64,000 nucleotides of DNA from Planctomycetaceae bacterium (GTDB lineage Bacteria; Planctomycetota; Phycisphaerae; Sedimentisphaerales; UBA12454). The stretch spans positions 124,001 to 188,000 of the forward strand of contig JAJFVK010000008.1 of the NCBI GenBank assembly GCA_021371795.1, given 5' to 3'. The notes beneath the pieces were generated by a model. That model saw only the letters and a program-made list of their open reading frames with translations. It did no database searches and was not told the DNA's origin. The translations under genes were made by a program, and so were the position numbers. Shown here one piece after another: positions 40,180-48,986 of the stretch; within the stretch, counting starts at the first letter, position 1; every line of letters begins with the position of its first letter.

Positions 40180-42165
40180 ATGGAATCTCATATTATACAA
40201 TTAACACCTGCTGCCCAAAAATACGGTAATTTAAATATAAGTTGCTGCGGCAAAGGGTTTTTCCCGCCCGATATTTTTGGATGCTCATCCCGAAAAGGTG
40301 GCAAAGGTGTGCCGATTACCATTAAAGTTCAGGGACTATCAAAACCTATAGAGACGGATATTCCCACTACTACGAAAGGCAAGCCCCGCTGGTTATTTAG
40401 AGAAAGAGCTTGGGTAAAGAATTTTATAAAGTTAAATCAACTCAAGAACAATAATCATATAATGATTAAACGTCTTAATTATAGAACTTATCAGATTATG
40501 TCAAATAACAATCTTGCTAAACAGTCTTTACCCGAAAATATCACTTTAAAAGAATTACCAATAAAAATTAAACCAATAACCTTGAATGACCTCATTGGGA
40601 TAAAAGAAGCAAGTGAATGGGCAACCCAATATCTCGGTAAAAAAGTAACCACATCGAACATTTCTTATTTGATTCAATACGGATGCATAAAAAAAATAGG
40701 TGATAATGGTTCTACGCAAATTTCAAAACAAGAATTACTTGATTATTATAAATCTTACAATGGTCAAAGATTAATTTCCTGGAAGAATAAATTAGGTGAT
40801 GATTTAAATTGGGCATTATCATTTGACCAATATAAAGAAGCGGAGACGACAAAACATGTTCATCGTCTGCATCCTTACAAGGGAAAGTTTATTCCTCAAC
40901 TTGTGGAGTACTTTTTAGACAACCATACTGATAAATTCAAAAAACATACCTATTTTAAAAAAGGCGATATTGTTCTCGATCCTTTTTCCGGCAGCGGCAC
41001 CACAATGGTTCAGGCTTGTGAACTTGGAATGCACGCCATCGGCATTGACGTTTCAGCTTTTAATGCTCTTATAGGAAATTGTAAAGTAATAAAGTATGAC
41101 TTGCCAAATATTAAAAAGGAATTAAGCCGAATAACAGCATTGCTTGAAAAATATCTTGAAAATTCACATACAGTTGACTTTGAAAAAAAGTTGCTGGGGA
41201 AAATTTACGAATTTAACGAAAAATATTTCCCTGTTCCTGACTATAAATATAAAGTCAAACGAGGTGAAATTGACGAAAATAAGTACGGTGCGGAAAGGGA
41301 AAAAGAATTTTTGCCGATATATAATGATTTGGTTAAACAATACGGTATAACATTACTTCAGGACAAATCTGGCAGTTTTCTCGATAAATGGTATTCTCAA
41401 CATATCAAAAGTGAAATCCAATTTGTTTTTGGTGAAATCAAGAAAATTAAAAATATTGAGACGAAAAAAATAATTTCAATCATATTGAGCCGAACCATTC
41501 GTTCCTGTAGAGCCACAACGCACGCGGATTTGGCGACATTAAAAGAACCTGTAAATACCACTTATTATTGTGCAAAGCACGGCAAAATTTGCAAGCCGCT
41601 ATTTTCAATTTTAAAAAGGTGGCAAACATATACAAAGGATACGGTTAATCGACTTGAACAGTTTGACAAATTAAGAACACAGACATTTCAAGCATGTCTT
41701 GCGGGTGATAGCAGAACGATAGATATTTTCAGTACACTTGAAAAGAAAACTCCTGAATTTGCAAAGTTGGTGAGAAAACAAAAGATTAAGGGCATTTTTT
41801 CGAGTCCACCTTATGTTGGTCTGATTGATTATCATGAACAGCATGCTTATGCGTATGACTTGTTTGGTTTCAGCAGAAAAGACAACCTTGAAATCGGGCC
41901 TATGAGTAAAGGGCAAGGCAGAGAAGCTAAAGAAAGTTATATACAAGGTATTGCCGACGTCTTGAACAACTGTAAAAAATTTATGGTTGAAGATTTCGAC
42001 GTTTTTCTTGTCGCAAATGATAAATACAATATGTATCCGACCATCGCAGAAAAGGCCGGAATGAAAATTGTGCATCAGTATAAACGGCCAGTTCTTAACC
42101 GCACCGAAAAAGATAAAGGTGCATATTCGGAAATAATTTTCCATTTTAAAAGGCAAGATTTGTGA
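40180..42165 (+). CDS. DNA methyltransferase with putative B3/EcoRII-N-like N-terminal domain
   Basis: A 661-residue modification enzyme. The methylase core has SAM motif DPFSGSGTT (starting D267) and catalytic SPPY (S542-Y545); SPPY suggests N4-cytosine methylation. The first ~95 residues (GFFPPDIFGCSSRKGGKGVP; later RERAWVKNFIKLNQ and MIKRLNYRTYQI) resemble the B3-like DNA-binding fold of EcoRII-N/BfiI-type enzymes. Residues about 145-200 (LIGIKEASEWATQYLG) look like a helix-turn-helix. ATG 40180 is chosen over TTG 40159 because AAGAAG lies just upstream. It heads a three-gene AT-rich cluster and should protect the site cut by the TdeIII-like enzyme. Confidence 0.85.
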   Translation: MESHIIQLTPAAQKYGNLNISCCGKGFFPPDIFGCSSRKGGKGVPITIKVQGLSKPIETDIPTTTKGKPRWLFRERAWVKNFIKLNQLKNNNHIMIKRLNYRTYQIMSNNNLAKQSLPENITLKELPIKIKPITLNDLIGIKEASEWATQYLGKKVTTSNISYLIQYGCIKKIGDNGSTQISKQELLDYYKSYNGQRLISWKNKLGDDLNWALSFDQYKEAETTKHVHRLHPYKGKFIPQLVEYFLDNHTDKFKKHTYFKKGDIVLDPFSGSGTTMVQACELGMHAIGIDVSAFNALIGNCKVIKYDLPNIKKELSRITALLEKYLENSHTVDFEKKLLGKIYEFNEKYFPVPDYKYKVKRGEIDENKYGAEREKEFLPIYNDLVKQYGITLLQDKSGSFLDKWYSQHIKSEIQFVFGEIKKIKNIETKKIISIILSRTIRSCRATTHADLATLKEPVNTTYYCAKHGKICKPLFSILKRWQTYTKDTVNRLEQFDKLRTQTFQACLAGDSRTIDIFSTLEKKTPEFAKLVRKQKIKGIFSSPPYVGLIDYHEQHAYAYDLFGFSRKDNLEIGPMSKGQGREAKESYIQGIADVLNNCKKFMVEDFDVFLVANDKYNMYPTIAEKAGMKIVHQYKRPVLNRTEKDKGAYSEIIFHFKRQDL

Positions 42166-42166
42166 A

Positions 42167-43321
42167 ATGAAACTATTACTTAAAAAGTTGAGCATATCCA
42201 TAGAACATCTAAAGTGCCTTGATGAAGTTTTTCTTAAGCATAATGAAGAATACAAGAGAATTAATTCTATATTAAATTCTGTCGAGTTTAAACCTATCTA
42301 TGAAGAAATTTCAAGAGAACTCTATGCAGGTGGAAAAACGGCTGCACAAAGCCAAATCAGATTAAATCGGCAAATGATATTGGGTGATGTAATTGAGTAT
42401 ATTTTTTCAGGGAGAGCCTATTATTACGCAGCTAAGTCAGATCAAAACTTAAAAAAATTTTACAAACTGATTTTGTATTCAGTGAACCAAATGTTGCTTT
42501 ATGATACTATAACAGTAAATCCTAAGCTGAGGAAATATTACATTCAAAGATTAGAAAGAAAAATCAATAATAAAGTTCTTTTTGAAAAAGAAGGTGATAA
42601 AGCTTTAGCAAAAACAATAAAAGATAGTAATATTAAAATTTGGCAAAAAGGTTGGACAACCGCAATAGATGATTTTATAGATTCAATCTTACCTAAGACA
42701 TTAGGTGCTCCTAAAGAATTAATTGTTTTTGCTGAATTCATTCGTTTGCAGATTGGTATCATTATCCCTTTACTGTTAATACAAAGAATATTTGGCAATA
42801 AAAATCCGATAGCCCCTCCGGATTTTCTTATTCTTAAAGGCAACAAGGAAATTTATGGTATTGAAGTTGGATACAAAAAAGAACTCCAAAGTCGTGAGTT
42901 TTCAATAAGAACTTCCATTCCAACATTTGCGGTTGACTTAAAAAATAATATGCATAATAGATGCCCTAAATGTGGCGAGAATATTTTATATTGTGATATC
43001 GTAATTGAAAATTTTTCTAATGGAACTCTCGATAATATACTTGCTTCTCGAAATGATAAGAGTCGTGTTTATTGCAATGAGTGTACAAGGTTTAATAACG
43101 GAAAATGCAAATACTCAAATTATTATGGCTGGGTAGAAGGAAAAAATTTTAATCAACAACCTCTTGAAGCAAAAGCTGGCAGACATTATCATACATGTTG
43201 CGTAAAGGATGATCATTATATGTATAGAAGAACTCCAAGAAAAATTTTTGAAAATCATTTAAAAGATTTTTTTGCACAAATTCCTGAAATAGATGGTATT
43301 GAAAATTTGAAAGATAGATAA
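42167..43321 (+). CDS. Uncharacterised protein of the TdeIII-like cluster, possible PD-(D/E)xK nuclease with zinc cysteines
   Basis: A 384-residue protein I do not recognise. The N-terminal half is helical and basic. A candidate nuclease core is PPD219-FLILKGNKEIYGI-E233-V-G-Y-K-K, similar to a PD-(D/E)xK motif but with G at the K position. Two cysteine pairs follow (CPKCG ... C, and CNEC ... C) and a later CC, suggesting a zinc ribbon. It starts one base after the methylase stop and its stop overlaps the endonuclease start (TAATG), so it is an integral part of this system. It may be a second nuclease, a specificity subunit or a control factor. Confidence 0.6.
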   Translation: MKLLLKKLSISIEHLKCLDEVFLKHNEEYKRINSILNSVEFKPIYEEISRELYAGGKTAAQSQIRLNRQMILGDVIEYIFSGRAYYYAAKSDQNLKKFYKLILYSVNQMLLYDTITVNPKLRKYYIQRLERKINNKVLFEKEGDKALAKTIKDSNIKIWQKGWTTAIDDFIDSILPKTLGAPKELIVFAEFIRLQIGIIIPLLLIQRIFGNKNPIAPPDFLILKGNKEIYGIEVGYKKELQSREFSIRTSIPTFAVDLKNNMHNRCPKCGENILYCDIVIENFSNGTLDNILASRNDKSRVYCNECTRFNNGKCKYSNYYGWVEGKNFNQQPLEAKAGRHYHTCCVKDDHYMYRRTPRKIFENHLKDFFAQIPEIDGIENLKDR

Positions 43322-44103
43322 TGGCATTAACTTCAGAACAAAATGCAGGCATTGAAAATATACTTAAGAATAGTTTAAGGCATAAATTTCAAAATTATAC
43401 TCCAGAACCAGCATTAATGCCATTTCATACGCGGTTGCTTGGCAAAGACCGTATGGCTTTGTTTTCTTTTATTCAATCTCTCAACACGAATTTTGGGACA
43501 AGTATTTTTGAACCGGTTGCTTTAGCATTAGCTTCTTCTAGTTTCGCAAGTGCAGCATCACAGCAAAAGGCCGGAACACAAATTTCTTCCGAAGCACACA
43601 GAGTTATACAAAATATAATGGACAATCTATTAACTGCTGATACTACGCCGAACAAACCACAGGAAATAGAGGCTATCCGATCTGTTTGTCAACAAGGTGA
43701 GATGAAAAATGTTAAACTTACAAAAATTGACATCAAACTTGTTGCGCACAACGGAACTATTTATTTGTTTGATCTTAAAACCGCAAAACCTAATGCAGGT
43801 GGTTTTAAAGAATTCAAGAGGACTCTTTTGGAGTGGATTGCAGCTATACTCGCAGTTGACTCAACGGCAGATGTGCAATCACTTATAGCCATTCCATACA
43901 ATCCTTATGATCCTCAACCTTACAATCGTTGGACAATGCGAGGAATGCTTGACTTGCCCAATGAATTAAAAGTTGCAAATGAGTTTTGGGATTTTATTGG
44001 CGGTGAAGGTGCTTATCAAGATTTGCTAAATATTTTTGAACAAATAGGAATTGAATTGCGACCTGAAATTGATGCCTATTTCAGCCGCTATAATAGGGCA
44101 TAA
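43321..44103 (+). CDS. TdeIII-like type II restriction endonuclease
   Basis: A 260-residue protein with the family-typical N-terminus ENILKNSLRHKFQNYTPEPA and the segment MPFHTRLLGKDRMALFSFIQ. Catalytic residues are probably D137 (TKIDIKL) and D151-L-K153 (YLFDLKTAKPN), a D-x(13)-D-x-K version of PD-(D/E)xK. The following FKEFKRTLLEW is conserved. The characterised TdeIII recognises GGNCC as far as I recall; the site here is unproven. The start is coupled to the preceding gene (TAATG). With the upstream methylase it makes a restriction-modification system. Confidence 0.82.
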   Translation: MALTSEQNAGIENILKNSLRHKFQNYTPEPALMPFHTRLLGKDRMALFSFIQSLNTNFGTSIFEPVALALASSSFASAASQQKAGTQISSEAHRVIQNIMDNLLTADTTPNKPQEIEAIRSVCQQGEMKNVKLTKIDIKLVAHNGTIYLFDLKTAKPNAGGFKEFKRTLLEWIAAILAVDSTADVQSLIAIPYNPYDPQPYNRWTMRGMLDLPNELKVANEFWDFIGGEGAYQDLLNIFEQIGIELRPEIDAYFSRYNRA

Positions 44104-44124
44104 ATATTTATGTTTAAATTTCCG

Positions 44125-44142
44125 GGGACACCTTACTAATTT
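44125..44142. repeat. GGACACCTTACTAATTTT block, copy 2
   Basis: Matches 14735-14752. Here the preceding bases are AAATTTCCGG, giving the fuller form TTCCGGGGACACC typical of RAYT-associated REP ends. Confidence 0.65.
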
Positions 44143-44224
44143 TTTTCCATAAAATTATGACCAGTCATTTTTAAGCGCGGATTTAACGTATTTATTGATT
44201 TAAAAAGGATGGATGTGCTGTTTT

Positions 44225-44268
44225 CCCAGGGCTTTGCCCTGGGCTAATATGTTATACCCTTTCAGGGT
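44225..44268. repeat. Twin hairpin repeat CCCAGGGC/GCCCTGGG and ACCCT/AGGGT
   Basis: An 8-bp perfect stem with TTT loop followed 12 bases later by a 5-bp stem with TTC loop. No T-run, so not a standard terminator. Confidence 0.75.
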
Positions 44269-44813
44269 TGTAAGAAAAAGTAATTTAAGTGATAACTACC
44301 GGCGTTCCACATTCTGTCTACTGTGTTCTGTGTTCTATTTTCAAAATGCATGTCGGAGCCATTTGGGCGGAGATCCCCGAGTTTTTAGGAATTTTATTTT
44401 ACAATCCCCCATGCGGGGACCTTGAAAATAAAAATCAGAGGGGATAGCATTTTTAAAAGCTGTGTAGCATTTTTAAAATGTTAGTAGCATTTTAATTTTT
44501 TTTCGCACCTTGCGAACTCACTTTCGCGCAATGGCCTGAAATCCGCAATATTTCCTTCCCTAATAGTATGGCCGTGCACAAATTTACGAAAAAAATGGAA
44601 ACAAATGACGTTTTCTGGTCGTGGATTAAGAAAACAAAAAATTTTGCGCAATTTTTCCCTTGCGCAAAATGACGAATTTGCGCAGGCGTAATTCTGAAAA
44701 ATCGTCATCGGCGAGCCGGCCGCGCGTGTAAGTTATTTTGACTTGAATAAAAGCGATATACCAATTACACTATTAAGTTCAATAAATCTCTTTTAAGTAT
44801 TATTGGAGTCATA

Positions 44814-47006
44814 ATGAATTTAGGACGTATATGGAAATATGTTTTGCCGCAATGGCCGAGGGTTATCATTCTGATAATCTCGATAACTATGGTAAGTTCG
44901 CTGTTTGCGCTTAGCTTTTTGACCATTATACCTATATTAAAGGTAATGATGAGTCCGGAGGGCTTACACGGATGGATTGACCGCAGCAGTTGCGAATGGC
45001 GGTATGGTACGACTTTTTATATGCCGGATATTACGCATGGGCAGGAATCAATATATGGGCTGCGGGTTCAAAAATTAGCGAAAAAAAGCCTTGCGGAAAA
45101 AGCGGGGTTGCGGCCGGATGATATTATCGTCTCGATAGAAGATTTCAATTCTACGGCCGAGGCTAATCAGCCGGCAGAAGCGAAACAGCCATATATGAAA
45201 ATTCTTGAAAAACTGGCGACGATGACCGGCAACGATTCAATATGTTTGAATATTCAGAGATTAATCAACGGCGAATTGTCTGCTTGTCAGATTGCGATGG
45301 CAAAACCAAACGCCCAGATGTATGACAAGGCCGGGTTTATTGACAGGATTAGCTGGGCGGGCAAGTGGTTTGCGTCGGAGCAGTCAGAGAGAATCGCGGC
45401 TCTTTTGCCAAGGGATAACAGTAACAACGCAAAGAAAGAGGCGGGGAAAATAATCATATATGGAATGCTTATTGTTACGCTGTTCAGGTGCTTTTTCACA
45501 TTCATTCAGAAATATTATGGCGCGAAAGTAATGCAGGTTGCGACGGCTAATCTTCGCGAAGAAATGTTTACGCACTCAATGCATATGAATGTGGGGCATT
45601 TTACTTCTTACGGCACGAGCGATTCTATCAGCAGAATGATCGGCGATGTCGGCGGTATCGGCAAAGGCATTAAAGTTTTCCTCGGCAAAGATATTCAGGA
45701 GCCGATGAAGGCGTTTTTTATGCTTATCGTGGCGTTTATGCTGAATTGGAAGCTGACGCTGATATTTATTACGGCGGCGCCTGCGGTGATGTTTATTTTT
45801 TCGACGTTTGGCAGGAAGGTTCGCAAATATGCACGGCGGTCTTTGCAGGGCACGGCTTCGCTGCTGGGCAAATTGCAGGAATCCATCTCGTCGTTAAAAG
45901 TTGTGAAGGTGTATAACCGTCAGCAATATGAAACCGATAAATATACCGTGTTGAGCAGAAAACAACTCAAGCAGACACTTCGTCTGGCGAAGGTTGATTC
46001 GGCGACTCGGCCGCTGCTGGATTTTCTCGGAATGATAGTCGGTGCGGTGGCGCTGTATATCGGAATCGTATGGGTAACCAATAACGATTTGGATCCTACA
46101 TCGTTTTTTATGATATTAATCGCGCTGGGCGTGGCGGCGGAGTCCGTTCGCAAGACGAGCGATATTTGGAACCAGATTCAGGACTGCAACGCCGCGGCTG
46201 ACAGAGTGTTTCAACTTTTAGATACGCCGGCGGAATCGGAAAAGACAAACGCGGTTACTCTTGGACAAATAAAGAAACAAATCGACTTTAAAAATATCGT
46301 GTTCACCTATCCGGGCTACAGCGAGCCGGTGCTGCGTGATTTCAGTTTGACTGTGCAGGCGGGACATAACATCGCGGTTGTAGGACCGAACGGGTCTGGG
46401 AAAACGACACTGGTTAATCTGCTGCCGAGATTTTATAATCCTGACAGCGGCGCGATTTTGATGGACGGCGTTGATATTAAGGATTGCAGTCTCAAAAGCC
46501 TCCGTGATCAAATCGCGATGGTGACGCAGAATGTTGTAACGTTCAACGATACGGTTGCGGCAAATATCAGGTATGGTAATCTCAACGCGACGATGGATGA
46601 AGTTATTACCGCGGCCAAACGCGCTTATGTGCACGAATTTATTGAGCCGCTGCCAGACGGTTATAATACGATTATAGGCGAAAATGGTTCTGGGTTCAGC
46701 GGCGGTCAGCTTCAGCGAATCGCAATTGCGCGTGCGATAGTTAAAAACCCGTCAATACTTATTTTCGACGAGGCGATGAGCCAGGTTGACGCCGACAGCG
46801 AAGCGAAAATACAGAAAGCACTGGAAGAAATAATGCGAGGCAGAACGAGCTTCGTTATCGCGCATCGTTTCAGTACCGTTGTGTCGGCAGACAAAATCGT
46901 GGTTATGAATCACGGCAGAATCGCGGCACAGGGAACTCATGCGGAACTTGTCAAGACAAGCGGTTTGTACAAGAGTCTTTATGAGACGCAATTAATGGGA
47001 AAATAA
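44814..47006 (+). CDS. MsbA-like ABC exporter with a PDZ-like insert
   Basis: A 730-residue fused permease-ATPase. After the first hydrophobic helix (about residues 15-45) there is a soluble segment of about 170 residues (45-215) containing a PDZ-like pattern at about 80-155 (YGLRVQKLAKKSLAEKAGLR, then PDDIIVSIEDF). The remaining membrane helices and the ATPase follow: Walker A GPNGSGKTT (524-532), signature FSGGQLQRIAIARA (from about 628), Walker B ILIFDEAMS and H-loop VIAHR. MsbA-type exporters flip lipid A or lipid-linked glycans; the position before polysaccharide genes fits. ATG has GGAG upstream. Standard MsbA is about 580 residues. Confidence 0.88.
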   Translation: MNLGRIWKYVLPQWPRVIILIISITMVSSLFALSFLTIIPILKVMMSPEGLHGWIDRSSCEWRYGTTFYMPDITHGQESIYGLRVQKLAKKSLAEKAGLRPDDIIVSIEDFNSTAEANQPAEAKQPYMKILEKLATMTGNDSICLNIQRLINGELSACQIAMAKPNAQMYDKAGFIDRISWAGKWFASEQSERIAALLPRDNSNNAKKEAGKIIIYGMLIVTLFRCFFTFIQKYYGAKVMQVATANLREEMFTHSMHMNVGHFTSYGTSDSISRMIGDVGGIGKGIKVFLGKDIQEPMKAFFMLIVAFMLNWKLTLIFITAAPAVMFIFSTFGRKVRKYARRSLQGTASLLGKLQESISSLKVVKVYNRQQYETDKYTVLSRKQLKQTLRLAKVDSATRPLLDFLGMIVGAVALYIGIVWVTNNDLDPTSFFMILIALGVAAESVRKTSDIWNQIQDCNAAADRVFQLLDTPAESEKTNAVTLGQIKKQIDFKNIVFTYPGYSEPVLRDFSLTVQAGHNIAVVGPNGSGKTTLVNLLPRFYNPDSGAILMDGVDIKDCSLKSLRDQIAMVTQNVVTFNDTVAANIRYGNLNATMDEVITAAKRAYVHEFIEPLPDGYNTIIGENGSGFSGGQLQRIAIARAIVKNPSILIFDEAMSQVDADSEAKIQKALEEIMRGRTSFVIAHRFSTVVSADKIVVMNHGRIAAQGTHAELVKTSGLYKSLYETQLMGK

Positions 47007-47024
47007 TTTTTTCGGGTATCGCAA

Positions 47025-48941
47025 ATGCCCAACGTCAGCGTTTGTATTCCAACATATAACAGAGAGAAATTACTCAAACAAACTCTCGACAGCGTTTTTG
47101 CGCAGACATACAAAGATTTCGAGGTTGTGATAGTTGATGACGGTTCGACTGACGGCACTAAGCAAATGCTCGAACGAAACGGCTACAATGTGCGTTACCA
47201 CCGGCAGGAAAACAGCGGCGACGCGGCGGCGAGAAATAAGCTTATCGAACTGGCACAGGGGAGATACATAACATTCCTCGATTCGGACGACCTTTTGTTT
47301 GGTGATTCTCTTGAGCGAATGGTCGCTGCAATGCCGGCGAATAGCGATGAAACAATAGTTTACGGACCTTATGCCGCAATTGACGAATTTGGGCATGCTC
47401 TTTATAGAAGAAAAAAGAAACTGTACAGCGGCAGAATAACGCAATATCTTTTTGAAAATATTCTTATACATTCCTGCGGATCGCTCTTTTCCAAAAAAGT
47501 TCTCATAGAAGCGGGCGGATTTAATACGTCATTTCCAGTATGTTCCGATTACGATTTGTGGCTTCGGCTTTCCCTCAAATACGATTTTGTCGCATTGCAA
47601 GAACCGGTTTTCAAAAGGCGAAGGCATGGCGGGAATCTTTCGCAGCCATCGTTTAGGAACAGATATACAGAATATGAAGTTTTGAGAAGATTTTATTTCG
47701 AAGGCGGCGGAAAAGAAAAGATTTCATTCAAAGCGGCAATGAAAAGACTGGCTAAAGAACAATACAGAGCCGCCAGAAGCGCTGTTAGAGAATCGAAGAT
47801 TGAAGAAGGGTGCGATTTATTACAAAATTCACTAAAACTGTATTTCAATGTAAAGACCTTTTTTTGGCTGCTTGCGGCAAAATCAAAATGCTTTAACAGG
47901 CCTCAATCCGGTATTCTGATTGTAAGCAATAATCCTTCGCGTGCAAGTTACCGTCAGCGTATCAATGAGTATATTCCATATTTGCATAAAGCAGGAATCA
48001 AAACAAAAGTGCGAAAATTGCCTGATAATATATTAACGCGATGGCTGTTGTTTGTGATGAGCCGAAATTTTGACGGTGTTTTTCTGCATAAAAAAAGCTT
48101 AAACTTTCTGGATGCGAAAATTCTGCGGTTTTTCAGCAAGGTAATAATTTACGATTTAGACGATGCGATTATGTACAGTCCGAATAAGCCGGAAAGCGAC
48201 CGGACAAGGCATTTCAGGGCATTTCGCCAAACTGCTAAAATGGTAGATGTGATTATAGCCGGTAACGAATATCTGGCTGAACACGCACGACGTTTTTGTT
48301 CAAAAGTTTATCTGCTTGAAACAGGTTTGGATACCAGTGCGTATAAAACTGCGGAAAAGCTGAAGCGGGATGATAAAGTGCGGCTTGTCTGGATTGGAAG
48401 TAAAGCGACGCTGAATTACCTTTTGGAATTAAAAGACGCGCTTGAAGATTTAGGGAAAAGCAATTCAAAGATTGTTTTGCGAATTATAGCGGATGAGTTT
48501 TTCGATTTGGAAAATATGCCGGTTGAAAAATGCAAGTGGTCTATCGATTCTCAATATTCTGATATAATGGAATGCGATATTGGTCTGGCACCGCTGCCGG
48601 ATGACAGGTTTACGCGAGGTAAGTGCGGTTTTAAAATTTTGCAATATTTTTCCGCAGGGCTGCCGGTAGTTGCCTCGCCAGTGTGTGTGAATGGCGATTT
48701 GGTTTTAAACAGTGGGGCAGGGGTTGTTGCGCAAACAAATGAACAATGGAAAGAGCAAATAACAAAATTGGTTCAGAATAAGGCTCTGCGAAAAGAAATG
48801 GGTCGAAAAGGAAAAGATTATGTTAAGCAATACGATTTGGTAGTGCTGGGCGAGAGGTTTTGCGAAATTGTAAAAGACAATTGTCCAATTACGGATTTTG
48901 CAGCCAGTAGAAAAATGGGGACAGGCACAGCTCGCCGCTAA
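47025..48941 (+). CDS. Two-domain glycosyltransferase (GT2 + GT4-like)
   Basis: A 638-residue fusion. Residues 1-270 are a family 2 glycosyltransferase (VSVCIPTYNREKLLKQTLDS; VDDGSTDGT; the FLDSDD metal-binding motif). Residues about 295-620 resemble a GT-B family 4 enzyme (LIVSNNPSRASYRQRINEYI; GKCGFKILQYFSAGLPVVAS). Two sugar transfers by one protein are possible. The C-terminal tail (from about residue 630) is encoded by the left arm of a REP-like hairpin, so the original end may have been altered. It begins 18 bases after the ABC exporter. Confidence 0.86.
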   Translation: MPNVSVCIPTYNREKLLKQTLDSVFAQTYKDFEVVIVDDGSTDGTKQMLERNGYNVRYHRQENSGDAAARNKLIELAQGRYITFLDSDDLLFGDSLERMVAAMPANSDETIVYGPYAAIDEFGHALYRRKKKLYSGRITQYLFENILIHSCGSLFSKKVLIEAGGFNTSFPVCSDYDLWLRLSLKYDFVALQEPVFKRRRHGGNLSQPSFRNRYTEYEVLRRFYFEGGGKEKISFKAAMKRLAKEQYRAARSAVRESKIEEGCDLLQNSLKLYFNVKTFFWLLAAKSKCFNRPQSGILIVSNNPSRASYRQRINEYIPYLHKAGIKTKVRKLPDNILTRWLLFVMSRNFDGVFLHKKSLNFLDAKILRFFSKVIIYDLDDAIMYSPNKPESDRTRHFRAFRQTAKMVDVIIAGNEYLAEHARRFCSKVYLLETGLDTSAYKTAEKLKRDDKVRLVWIGSKATLNYLLELKDALEDLGKSNSKIVLRIIADEFFDLENMPVEKCKWSIDSQYSDIMECDIGLAPLPDDRFTRGKCGFKILQYFSAGLPVVASPVCVNGDLVLNSGAGVVAQTNEQWKEQITKLVQNKALRKEMGRKGKDYVKQYDLVVLGERFCEIVKDNCPITDFAASRKMGTGTARR

Positions 48942-48976
48942 AAACCGCGGCTTAGCTTGAGCCAGTCCCCATTTTT
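48911..48976. repeat. REP-like hairpin between convergent genes
   Basis: Outer arms AAAAATGGGGACAGGC (48911-48926) and GCCAGTCCCCATTTTT (48961-48976) pair with one mismatch; an inner stem GCCGC/GCGGC (about 48933-48937 and 48947-48951) lies inside. TGGGGAC-type ends are typical of RAYT-linked REPs. The T-rich right arm and A-rich left arm could make a bidirectional terminator for the genes at either side. Confidence 0.8.
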
Positions 48977-48986
48977 TCGCCAATGA

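Larger units (their letters stand above)
44104..44813. other. 710-bp spacer with hairpins, REP-like block and GCGCAA words
   Basis: No gene is supported. The GGGGACACCTTACTAATT block is at 44124-44141. Two hairpins are at 44225-44243 (CCCAGGGC-TTT-GCCCTGGG) and 44256-44268 (ACCCT-TTC-AGGGT), a pair seen as dispersed repeats in other genomes. From 44500 to 44700 there are many TTGCGCAA-type words. A weak promoter candidate (TTGAAT, 17, TACACT) lies near 44740-44770, and GGAG precedes the ABC transporter ATG. Confidence 0.6.

Noticed and set aside
44225-44268. Rho-independent terminator
   Set aside because: Two good hairpins but no T-run, and they are 120 bases from the nearest gene end; kept as a repeat.
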